Source: Rhizonema sp. PD37
GTDB taxonomy: Bacteria; Cyanobacteriota; Cyanobacteriia; Cyanobacteriales; Nostocaceae
Length of the DNA stretch: 40,717 nucleotides
Assembly (NCBI GenBank): GCA_029379215.1
Contig: JAQYWO010000042.1
Coordinates: forward strand, 1 to 40,717
Reading direction: 5' to 3'
The first letter of the stretch is position 1. Each line of letters begins with the position of its first letter. Shown in pieces: positions 1 through 7,410 of the stretch. The notes under the pieces were generated by a model. It saw nothing but the letters and a program-made list of their open reading frames with translations. It had not been told where the DNA came from and did not search any database. The position numbers were made by a program, and so were the translations under genes.

Positions 1-84
1 AATGTATACAGGTTGATAAAAGGAATTGCAATGGCTTTGACATCTCCTTTACTTATTTTATTTTTTTTAAGTAAGGAAAAATAG
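1..84 (+). CDS. C-terminal end of a probable membrane protein (partial)
   Basis: An open frame enters from the left edge and stops at TAG 82-84, giving 27 residues. They read as a basic start (VYRLIKG), a hydrophobic stretch (MALTSPLLILFFL) and a basic tail (SKEK), like the last membrane helix and cytoplasmic tail of an integral membrane protein. The next gene starts 12 bases later, which suggests one operon. In a polysaccharide locus a flippase (Wzx) or polymerase would be the natural guess, but the fragment is too short to assign. It could also be a chance open frame. Confidence 0.45.
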   Translation, partial: NVYRLIKGIAMALTSPLLILFFLSKEK

Positions 85-96
85 AAGCAGGTCATT

Positions 97-624
97 ATGC
101 TTGATGTAAAACGTTGGATACAAGCAATTGGATGGAATAAAAACTCTGATTTGTTCAGCTTACTTTCACTACTTACTGATAATTGGCATCAGGCATTTAA
201 AAATTTATATTACTACAGAATCTCTCAAAGTAATTTTTTAATTAGAACTTTGACGTATGTTTTCAGTATTGTTTATAGAGGTCGTTCATCCCTTATATTC
301 CAATGCGAAAATATTGGTTCTGGTTTCTTTATACAGCACGGGTTTAGTACTATAATTGCTGCCAAAAGTATTGGCGAAAATTGCTGGATTAATCAGCAGG
401 TAACAATAGGTTTTAAAGACGCAACCAGTTGTCCTACAATTGGGAACAATGTAATAATAAATGCAGGAGCAAAAGTCATTGGGTCAGTCACTATTTGTGA
501 CAATGTTACAGTAGGAGCTAATGCAGTTGTCGTGAAAAATGTACCAGAGAATTGTGTGGTTGTTGGTGTTCCAGCTTATATAGTTAAAAAAAATGGTGTG
601 AAAGTGAAAGAGCAGTTAGTTTAA
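97..624 (+). CDS. Hexapeptide-repeat O-acetyltransferase (serine acetyltransferase-like)
   Basis: A 175-residue protein whose C-terminal half (about 70-165) is a left-handed beta-helix of hexapeptide repeats, for example SIGENCWINQQVTIG, TIGNNVIINAGAKVIG and TICDNVTVGANAVVVKNV, ending in the usual VGVPAYIV. The FFIQHG motif supplies the histidine expected at the catalytic position of CysE-type acetyltransferases. The helical N-terminal half is shorter than in housekeeping CysE, which fits the small acetyltransferases of capsule loci that O-acetylate a sugar or lipid-linked intermediate using acetyl-CoA. The neighbours are glycan genes, so a role in decorating the polysaccharide is more likely than cysteine synthesis. 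The ATG start has a weak AGG upstream. The acceptor cannot be read from sequence. Confidence 0.8.
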   Translation: MLDVKRWIQAIGWNKNSDLFSLLSLLTDNWHQAFKNLYYYRISQSNFLIRTLTYVFSIVYRGRSSLIFQCENIGSGFFIQHGFSTIIAAKSIGENCWINQQVTIGFKDATSCPTIGNNVIINAGAKVIGSVTICDNVTVGANAVVVKNVPENCVVVGVPAYIVKKNGVKVKEQLV

Positions 625-838
625 GGAACATAATTCCGTAACTTTACAAAACCTTTACAAAATGGCTGTCAATTAATCCTGATTTTTTTGGAAGTTTCTG
701 AAGAATCCAGCAGTATTACGGAAATGAATTTACTAATTTATCTTAATTTAACTCAAGATATATTCCGACAATTTGGAACACTCAAAACTTATCTCCTAGT
801 TTACGAGCGAAGGTAGTAAAAATATTCAATTTAGCATC

Positions 839-2185
839 ATGAGCTTAATAACACAGGAATGCTTAATTTCCTTAAAATCTAGAAGTAATGGACCTATCAA
901 GGTTCAGATTGTCAGTAGAGGTCTTCCAATTGAGAATACATTTGGTGGTTCTGCATATATTCTCGATTTCATGCGCTACTTGCAGCAGGCAGATTGTGAA
1001 ATAGAGTATGTACTTCTTAACTCATCACCTAATGGCACAATTCCTTGGTATATCATTCCTACCTACTTGGCAGCACTTGCTAATGTATCAGTACAGAACA
1101 ATTTGCAAATTGGTCGCATTCTGCTTAGATTCAACTCGTTATCAGAGTGGCTGACGGCACCGCTACTACTGTTATACAATCGGTTGATACCAGAAAAGTT
1201 GAAAGATTTCTACCGTTCTGCCAGAGATGAAAGAAAAAAAAAGCTCGGTCATGCGATCGCCCTTCAACCTTGGGATACTTTGGTAACGCCAAAAGAACTA
1301 GCTTTTGTAAATTCACGACTTGTTAGATTCAAGCCGAATGTTGTTGTTGCTAACTATGCTTGGTTAGGTAGTGTATTCGATGCTTCTTCTTTTGACGAAT
1401 CAGTATTAAAAGTTATATTAACTCACGATATTCTTCATAAAAGAGTTGCAGATTTTAGAAGAATGGGCGAAACCTCAGAACTTTCTGACTGGAATTGGGA
1501 CAATGAATCTGCACAATTAAGTAAGGCACAAGTTTTATTAGCTATTCAAGAAGAGGAGGCTGAAATTCTTAAGAAGATGGCTCCTTCAAGCGAGGTGATT
1601 TATATGCCTATGTCTGTTATTTGTCATTCTCACGACACTAGACAGGTTCCTGGTCGCTGCTTATTTGTGGGAAGTTCTTCCCCCCATAACACTCACAGTT
1701 TACAGTGGTTTCTAGAGAATGTATGGCCCCTGGTTTTACAGGTAGCTCCCTATTGCAGTCTCCATGTCTGTGGTTCTGTATGTAAGCAAATCCAAGGAAG
1801 TTTTTCAAATGTTTGCCTTCTAGGTAGGGTTGCCAATTTAAAACCTGAATACAGTACGGCTGAAGTTTGTCTAGTCCCTATCCTTATGGGAAGTGGGCTA
1901 AAAATTAAGCTTGTAGAAGCTTTGTCATACGGTCGTAGCTGCGTTTCAACGAGCGTAGGTGTTCAAGGACTGGGTGAAATTGCGGGTAGTGCTGTACTTG
2001 TGGCTGACACTGCTGAAAATTTTGCGGCAGCAATACATAAGCTTTTGACTAATCCAGAGCAACGCCAATGGATGGAAGAACAAGCTCGTAGGTATGTAAG
2101 TGAAAAACTTTCTCCTCAAGGAGTATATCAGCCATTTTTAGAGAAAATTGAACAACATATAAAACAACTACCAAACAGAGTATAG
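839..2185 (+). CDS. Glycosyltransferase, GT4-like (GT-B fold)
   Basis: A 448-residue protein with a two-lobed GT-B layout. The C-terminal lobe has LFVGSSSPHNTHSL (about 283-296), the start of the donor-binding domain, and PILMGSGLKIKLVEALSYG (about 350-368), in which the glutamate of the E-x7-E-like region and the GSGLKIK loop contact the nucleotide-sugar. These are typical of family GT4 enzymes of the Glycos_transf_1_4 type. It should be cytosolic or peripheral at the inner membrane and add one sugar to the lipid-linked repeat unit. The 214-base spacer upstream shows no other gene. Donor and linkage are unknown. Confidence 0.82.
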   Translation: MSLITQECLISLKSRSNGPIKVQIVSRGLPIENTFGGSAYILDFMRYLQQADCEIEYVLLNSSPNGTIPWYIIPTYLAALANVSVQNNLQIGRILLRFNSLSEWLTAPLLLLYNRLIPEKLKDFYRSARDERKKKLGHAIALQPWDTLVTPKELAFVNSRLVRFKPNVVVANYAWLGSVFDASSFDESVLKVILTHDILHKRVADFRRMGETSELSDWNWDNESAQLSKAQVLLAIQEEEAEILKKMAPSSEVIYMPMSVICHSHDTRQVPGRCLFVGSSSPHNTHSLQWFLENVWPLVLQVAPYCSLHVCGSVCKQIQGSFSNVCLLGRVANLKPEYSTAEVCLVPILMGSGLKIKLVEALSYGRSCVSTSVGVQGLGEIAGSAVLVADTAENFAAAIHKLLTNPEQRQWMEEQARRYVSEKLSPQGVYQPFLEKIEQHIKQLPNRV

Positions 2186-2325
2186 ATACATTTATCTACT
2201 TATTAGAATAAAAATTAATTTAAGGAATTTTATTCTGTCATACAGAATCCTTTATTACAACTAAGGTCTCTGTTTAAAAAGTTTGAAGGCTGAATTGCAT
2301 ATAATTTATAACAAGGAAAAATCAC

Positions 2326-3459
2326 ATGAAATTTGATTGGCTAATCATAGGCGCTGGGTATTCTGCCTGCGTAATAGCTGAACGAGTTGCTAACGAGCTT
2401 GGGCAAAGAGTACTTATTGTAGAGAAACGGGATCACATCGGTGGCAATGCCTACGATTACTACAACGAGCATGGCATATTAATCCATAAATACGGACCCC
2501 ACATATTTCACACCAAATCTAAAAAAGTCTGGGATTATCTCTCCCAATTTACTGATTGGAGATATTACCATCATCATGTATTGGGAGTAGTCGAAGGTAA
2601 AAAGGTTCCTATCCCCTTTAATTTGAATTCGCTCTACGCCCTTTTCCCACCAAAGTATGCAGAGAAGCTGGAGAATTTACTTCTAGAAAACTTCGGTTTT
2701 GGAGTGAAGGTACCCATTTTGAAACTGCGTGAGAGTGCAAGTGGTGATCTCACCTTTCTAGCTGATTACATCTATAACAATATCTTCCTCCACTACACGA
2801 TGAAGCAGTGGGGTGTGAAACCAGAGGAACTGGATCGAGGAGTTACCGGACGTGTTCCAGTCTATATTAGCCGTGACAACCGTTATTTTCAAGACCCTTA
2901 CCAAGCAATGCCTAAGCTTGGCTACACTGAAATGTTCCGCAAAATGTTGGCTCACCCCAATATCAAGGTACTGCTCAATACAGATTACCGCGAGGTAATG
3001 AACGACGTTACATTCAACCGGATACTTTGCACCGGACCGATTGATACCTTCTTCGATTATATGTATGGTGAATTACCCTACCGCAGTCTGCGCTTTCAAT
3101 TCGAGACTTTGGATCAAGAGTGTTATCAAGAGGTAGGTACAGTCAACTACCCCAATGACTACGACATCACCCGCATTACCGAACAGAAATACCTGTCAGG
3201 ACAAACCTCTCCCAAAACCACTTTGGTGATGGAATATCCTCAAGCTTACGTACCTGGGAAAAATGACCCTTATTACCCCATCCTCAATGAGAAAAACCGC
3301 GAGCTTCTGGATCTTTATCAGAAAGAAATAGATAAACTCAACGGTACAGTACTGTTTGCTGGAAGACTTGCTGATTACAAGTACTACGACATGGATCAAG
3401 CAGTGATTCGAGCGCTAGGTGTATTTGAGAAAGAGATAGCAAATCAGGGAACAAGGTAG
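2326..3459 (+). CDS. glf: UDP-galactopyranose mutase
   Basis: A 377-residue flavoprotein that interconverts UDP-galactopyranose and UDP-galactofuranose through an N5-FAD-sugar adduct. Visible features are the N-terminal dinucleotide fold WLIIGAGYSACVIAERVA, the FAD-ribose glutamate in IVEKRDHIGGNAYDY, the family signature HKYGPHIFHT (about 54-63), VPIPFNLNSLYALFP, and the C-terminal FAD-binding GRLADYKYYDMDQAV. Length matches bacterial Glf (about 370-390). The ATG start has AAGGA 8 bases upstream. Its presence means the locus product probably contains galactofuranose, so one of the nearby glycosyltransferases is likely a galactofuranosyltransferase. The second glycine of the usual GAGxSG is alanine (GAGYSA), a mild variation. 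Confidence 0.95.
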   Translation: MKFDWLIIGAGYSACVIAERVANELGQRVLIVEKRDHIGGNAYDYYNEHGILIHKYGPHIFHTKSKKVWDYLSQFTDWRYYHHHVLGVVEGKKVPIPFNLNSLYALFPPKYAEKLENLLLENFGFGVKVPILKLRESASGDLTFLADYIYNNIFLHYTMKQWGVKPEELDRGVTGRVPVYISRDNRYFQDPYQAMPKLGYTEMFRKMLAHPNIKVLLNTDYREVMNDVTFNRILCTGPIDTFFDYMYGELPYRSLRFQFETLDQECYQEVGTVNYPNDYDITRITEQKYLSGQTSPKTTLVMEYPQAYVPGKNDPYYPILNEKNRELLDLYQKEIDKLNGTVLFAGRLADYKYYDMDQAVIRALGVFEKEIANQGTR

Positions 3460-3571
3460 TAACCTTCTATTGTTTATAAAGACGAGATATATCAGTCAAA
3501 AAAAGCAAAAGTATGAAGAGTGACTCCCTTGCCGCTAGAAAAATACCTAATTTATTGAACCGCCAAGACAA

Positions 3572-3612
3572 GGACAGTTCGCAGGAGGGTTTCCCTCCGT
3601 AAGAATCTGTCC
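3572..3612. repeat. Palindromic intergenic repeat in the glf downstream spacer
   Basis: The 316-base gap between glf and the next gene holds a two-tier hairpin. The outer arms are GGACAG (3572-3577) and CTGTCC (3607-3612); the inner arms are GGAGGG (3584-3589) and CCCTCC (3593-3598) around a TTT loop. It is flanked by CGCCAAGACA-type units (3561-3570) and GCCAAGGACGCCAAG (about 3615-3629), and further out by loosely inverted AAATACCTAAT and ATAGGTAATTT. This resembles the dispersed palindromic repeats of Nostocales genomes. No coding sequence is supported here. Confidence 0.6.
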
Positions 3613-3765
3613 GCGCCAAGGACGCCAAGAAAATAAAAAAGAAGATAGGTAATTTTTTACTAGTTCGGGAGTAGTATCTCTCAAGTTTTGGCAATAGCAC
3701 TTTGGCTGAAGTAAATTAGATTGCTGTCATAGTAAATGTTGCAATTAGTTAGCTTAAGTTTATTT

Positions 3766-3770
3766 GGAGG
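3766..3770 (+). promoter_or_regulatory. Ribosome binding site that fixes a GTG start
   Basis: GGAGG lies 5 bases upstream of GTG at 3776. The frame is open back to a TTG at 3764, but that TTG precedes and overlaps this Shine-Dalgarno core, so GTG 3776 is the better start. Confidence 0.7.
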
Positions 3771-3775
3771 AAGAT

Positions 3776-4765
3776 GTGGCAGACTTTTTTATCAAACTCA
3801 AACGGCTCCTAAACCATCGGGATTGGTATCTTTGGCTAATAACTACTCTAAGTCGCAAGTTAAATAAAAAGTTTATTCAGTGGCTTAATTTTAGAGGCTC
3901 CCATGAATTTATTGATAGAAGTAAAGGTTCTGACCGCCTTTTGATTATCCTTGCTGGTTACAAAAGTATTTTGTGGTCCTTGACTCTCACTCGGATTGCC
4001 AAATTTGCACCACCTGATGTTGATGTTTGCATCCTCTCTTCTGGTTTGTATTCTGAACAACTAGCTGAAATGGCAGCAAAACATGGTTGGTCTTACCTAC
4101 ATACTAAAGTTAATAAAGTTTCTTTAGTTCAAAATCTAGCAATAACTAAGTATCCTAAAGCAAAATGGATATATAAGACAGATGAAGATATTTTCATCTC
4201 AGAAGATTTTTTTGAGCGCCTTTTAGAAGGGTATTTATACATTAAAAATGAAGGATTATATAATCCTGGTTTTTGTTCTCCGTTACTTAATGTTAACGGT
4301 TACTCATACATTAGTTTCTTGAGAACTATCAATGCTGATGATGAATACAAAGCTAAATTTGGCGAGTTAAAACACTCAGTCAACGGTGTAAAAGCTTTTT
4401 ATGATGGTGAAGCGGCTAAATGGTTGTGGGAAAAAAGCTTACCTTTTGATGAAGTTGCTCACTATATTGCCTCACAGCCTTTCAAATACTCAGCATCACC
4501 TCATCGGTTTAGTATTGGAGCCATTTTATTTGAGAGAGAGTTTTGGGAAGCGATAGGCGGCTTTAGAACTTCATTAAAAGAAGGTGGCCTCGGTATGGAT
4601 GAAGAATATCTCTGTAAAGAATGTATAGAAATGTCCAAAGTTATGATTGTAATTCACAATTTGTTTGCTGGACATTTTTCCTTTGGTCCGCAATCATCTA
4701 CTATGACTGAGTTTTTACCAGAAATATACCCACAACTTTGTCTTAAGCCCTTAGACAATATCTAA
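3776..4765 (+). CDS. Putative GT-A-like glycosyltransferase
   Basis: A 329-residue protein when started at GTG 3776. The N-terminal half has an alternating beta/alpha pattern (LLIILAGYKSILWSLTLTRI, then VDVCILSSG). KAKWIYKTDEDIFISEDFF (about 128-146) looks like the metal-binding DxD motif of a GT-A enzyme, written TDED. The later segment RFSIGAILFEREFWEAIGGF resembles the acceptor-side part of GT2 proteins (a W-x3-GGF element), followed by GLGMDEEYLCKEC, a plausible catalytic acidic pair. I do not recognise a named family. Placement between glf and a GT4 gene supports a role in building the same glycan. It should be soluble or membrane-peripheral. Confidence 0.65.
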   Translation: MADFFIKLKRLLNHRDWYLWLITTLSRKLNKKFIQWLNFRGSHEFIDRSKGSDRLLIILAGYKSILWSLTLTRIAKFAPPDVDVCILSSGLYSEQLAEMAAKHGWSYLHTKVNKVSLVQNLAITKYPKAKWIYKTDEDIFISEDFFERLLEGYLYIKNEGLYNPGFCSPLLNVNGYSYISFLRTINADDEYKAKFGELKHSVNGVKAFYDGEAAKWLWEKSLPFDEVAHYIASQPFKYSASPHRFSIGAILFEREFWEAIGGFRTSLKEGGLGMDEEYLCKECIEMSKVMIVIHNLFAGHFSFGPQSSTMTEFLPEIYPQLCLKPLDNI

Positions 4766-4790
4766 AACCTGAAGCACTTTGGACATTACT

Positions 4791-5912
4791 ATGAAGATTT
4801 GGCATGTTGGTTGTTCTTCTTCCCCACAAAGAGTGGATGGAGTCAATACAACCGTTTGGTTAGTTGCTAGAGAGCAAGCTTTACTGGGTCATCAAGTGAC
4901 TCTATTACTACATTTCCCACCAGATGAAGCTGCCAAGGTATTATCTGAGGAAGCTGGTTTCAAGTTAGTATACATCCCAGCTAATACCTGGCGTTACGAC
5001 TTGAAGATGTTAGAGTCGCTTCTTGATTCTGACGCTCCGGACATTGTGCATATGCACTCTGTGTTTGTTCCTAAACAAGCTACTTTAGGTAGGAATATAG
5101 TCAAACGTAAAATTCCCTATGTCATTACTCCACATGGCGGATTAGACTCTTTGCACGGGTGGGCAAAAAAAATTGTTTATAGTTTGATTGCAGAGAAGCG
5201 CAGATTTTATGAGGCATCTGCGATTACTGTGGTAACTCCTAAAGAGGAAAAAACGGTGCGTACTTTTGTACCTCGTTACTCAGGCATAATCCGTTGGGTG
5301 GCAAATCCTTTTGATACTTGTAAGTTAGGGGAGCAAAACTGGAAAGGCAATGTGGGTGTTAAACGACTAGTCTACTTAGGTCGTTTTGATGTTCTACATA
5401 AGGGGATAGATATATTACTGGAAATTGCACGCTTACTGCCGGAGATTGAGTTTCATTTGTATGGAACTGAGGTTTCCAAAACAAAGAGGTGGCTAGAACG
5501 CATTCGACGCAACTGTCCTTGTAATGTTCATTTTCATAAACCAGTTTTTGGAGTAGATAAGTTTCAAGTTTTGGCTGATGCTAGCCTTTACATTCAAACT
5601 TCTCGCTGGGAAGGCTTTCCTATGTCTATTGCTGAAGCAATGCATCTAGGTTTACCTTGTGCAGTGAGTGATGTACCTAATTTTGCTGAACTTTTTTCTC
5701 AGCACGATCTCGGTTGTGTATTGCCATTAAACCCGAAAGAAGCTGCGCTTCAGTTGTCAAAAGTTTTTGAGCAACCAAATCAGCTTGTAAATTGGTCAAA
5801 GCAGGCAAAAGTGTTTGCTCAGGAATATTTCCAGCCGCGTACAGTGGCTATGAATTACCTCAAGCTATATGAAGATCTTAATCAACCTGCTTATTCAGTT
5901 GCATCTAATTAA
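4791..5912 (+). CDS. Glycosyltransferase family 4
   Basis: A 373-residue GT-B enzyme. The N-terminal acceptor lobe has DGVNTTVWLVAREQALLGH and DIVHMHSVFVPKQA (the VHxHS motif of the Glyco_transf_4 domain). The C-terminal donor lobe has LVYLGRFDVLHKGIDILLE and TSRWEGFPMSIAEAMHLGLP, with the E-x7-E glutamates. An upstream in-frame TTG (4779) is possible, but ATG 4791 begins directly with the canonical MKIWHVG strand and is preferred. The gene follows the previous one by 25 bases and is probably co-transcribed. Donor sugar unknown. Confidence 0.88.
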   Translation: MKIWHVGCSSSPQRVDGVNTTVWLVAREQALLGHQVTLLLHFPPDEAAKVLSEEAGFKLVYIPANTWRYDLKMLESLLDSDAPDIVHMHSVFVPKQATLGRNIVKRKIPYVITPHGGLDSLHGWAKKIVYSLIAEKRRFYEASAITVVTPKEEKTVRTFVPRYSGIIRWVANPFDTCKLGEQNWKGNVGVKRLVYLGRFDVLHKGIDILLEIARLLPEIEFHLYGTEVSKTKRWLERIRRNCPCNVHFHKPVFGVDKFQVLADASLYIQTSRWEGFPMSIAEAMHLGLPCAVSDVPNFAELFSQHDLGCVLPLNPKEAALQLSKVFEQPNQLVNWSKQAKVFAQEYFQPRTVAMNYLKLYEDLNQPAYSVASN

Positions 5913-5955
5913 ATAGGTCAAATTCTAAATCCAAGATAAAAAATCGGAGCTAGTT

Positions 5956-6750
5956 ATGTTAAAGCATTTTGCAAAATTGGTCTATTTAGCCAAAAGGACA
6001 ATTTCAGTTATTGCTGCTTACAAAAACTTTCCTTTGTGGTTTTTTGATAGACTTCATTTATTACCTAGAAAAAAAGTTTTATACAAATTGCGGAATGGAA
6101 TAAACTTTGTAGCTGAATCTAACACTTTGGACTGTCAATTCATAAGTGAAATGTTCATTGATGAACAATATACAAGCTTACCAGGCTTTAAAATTTCACC
6201 AACAGATATTATTGTAGATTGTGGCGCTCACAAAGGTATATTCACAACTTTTGCAGCTAAGAATGCTCCATTAGGAAAGGTGATCTCCTATGAAGCTTCT
6301 CCTGAAACCTATCAATCTTTGGTAGAGAATTTAGAAATTAATGGTGTGAGAAATGTTGAGCATTTCAATTCTGCTGTAGGACTTTCAGACGGAACAGTAA
6401 ATTTTTATTTAGCTGAAGATCCAGGATGCAGCATGATTGTACCCGCTCAAGATTTTCATCCTGAATCTGGTTCCAAAGGCGTTGTAACAGTTACTCAGGT
6501 CGGCTTTGAAAATATTATAAACGGCTTATCTAAAATAGATTTTTTGAAGATGGATATCGAGGGCATAGAATTTGCAATATTAATGAATTGCTCACATTCT
6601 TTATTGGAAAAAGTAAAGCGTATTGCACTAGAATATCATCCTGAATTTGGCAGTCTTGATGCTTTGATTGAACATTTGCAAGGCAATGGTTTTCAAGCAT
6701 CCTCCTGGCAGGAACGTCGCCTTCTCTACGCATGGCGTCAGTCAGACTAA
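5956..6750 (+). CDS. FkbM-family SAM-dependent methyltransferase
   Basis: A 264-residue protein of the Methyltransf_21/FkbM type. Motif I is IIVDCGAHKGIFTTFAA (about 78-94), the SAM-binding loop. It is followed by VISYEASPETYQSLVENL, whose acidic residue should bind the SAM ribose, and FLKMDIEGIEFAIL (about 196-209), the family hallmark DIEGxE. The C-terminus ends in LLYAWR, matching the usual FkbM ending. In glycan loci this family generally O-methylates a sugar hydroxyl. The start has GGAG upstream at suitable spacing. It is the last gene of this plus-strand run before a repeat-rich spacer and two genes on the opposite strand. Confidence 0.88.
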   Translation: MLKHFAKLVYLAKRTISVIAAYKNFPLWFFDRLHLLPRKKVLYKLRNGINFVAESNTLDCQFISEMFIDEQYTSLPGFKISPTDIIVDCGAHKGIFTTFAAKNAPLGKVISYEASPETYQSLVENLEINGVRNVEHFNSAVGLSDGTVNFYLAEDPGCSMIVPAQDFHPESGSKGVVTVTQVGFENIINGLSKIDFLKMDIEGIEFAILMNCSHSLLEKVKRIALEYHPEFGSLDALIEHLQGNGFQASSWQERRLLYAWRQSD

Positions 6751-6842
6751 GCACTTGCCTGACTTTTTATACAGAAAGGTAGAGGCAGAGGCTTGATCGC
6801 CGAAGGAAAATGGTTTAGCGAACAGCCTGAAGAATACCTAAT

Positions 6843-6945
6843 TTACAGCAATTTTCACTTAAATGAACCACACCATTGATAAGGGCGTTAGCGTAGCGTT
6901 AGCGAGTCTTCGAGCGTCACGGCCGTTCGCCCCTACGACTGTGGT
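6843..6945. repeat. Intergenic palindromic repeat, copy 1
   Basis: This copy begins TTACAGCAATTTTC, continues through ACCACAC and a variable central part containing GCGTTAGCGTAGCGTTAGCG, and ends TTCGCCCCTACGA followed by CTGTGGT. A related copy lies at 10202-10274 with the same outer ends. The ACCACA and TGTGGT segments are inverted relative to each other. This is a dispersed cyanobacterial repeat with no coding potential. Confidence 0.6.
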
Positions 6946-7037
6946 CTAACTATGTTTGGGCATAGAAGCTCAGTTTTTTCTACCAAAAATCGGTTGCTCC
7001 GAAGAAAATATTTACAAAGAAATAAAGTTCATAGTAT

Positions 7038-7329
7038 TACAGTTCGGTTAAGAATTGATACCCCCTAGCCCCCCTTGAAAAGGCTATTTTGTACATACAA
7101 ATCCTGTCCGCATATCTTTCAACTCTTATAACCCTCTAAAGACCCAAATCTTGGAGTACTTGAAACTCCACGAATTGCCATAAATTTGGGGGATAGGGCA
7201 ACGAAACTAAGTGATAAGTGGAATTTCGAGACTTGTATGTACACCGTAGCTTGAAAAGGGGGAATATAGCCGGCCTTTTTAAGGGCTTTGAGGGATAGGC
7301 GAGATCTGGACATCACTAACCGAACTGTA
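7038..7329. repeat. Outer inverted-repeat-bounded element
   Basis: A perfect 13-bp inverted repeat, TACAGTTCGGTTA (7038-7050) and TAACCGAACTGTA (7317-7329), brackets 292 bp. The inside begins with a C-rich tract (CCCCCTAGCCCCCC) and is interrupted by a smaller element at 7084-7249. No open frame inside looks like a protein. Probably a non-autonomous repeat or remnant. Confidence 0.5.
7084..7249. mobile_element. MITE-like insertion, 166 bp, with TIRs and 10-bp direct repeat
   Basis: The left end CTATTTTGTACATACAAATC (7084-7103) and the reverse complement of the right end (7230-7249), CTACGGTGTACATACAAGTC, match at 16 of 20 positions. The element is flanked by an exact 10-bp direct repeat, CTTGAAAAGG, at 7074-7083 and 7250-7259. 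Removing the element and one repeat copy restores a continuous C-run/CTTGAAAAGG/G-run sequence of a kind common in cyanobacterial spacers. There is no transposase gene, so mobilisation would need an enzyme encoded elsewhere. Confidence 0.68.
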
Positions 7330-7410
7330 TTGGGGTTTATAGCACATGGTACGTAGATCCTGTCTATTTTACAGTTGGAAGCATTTTCCTATGTCAGTAA
7401 AACATTATTT

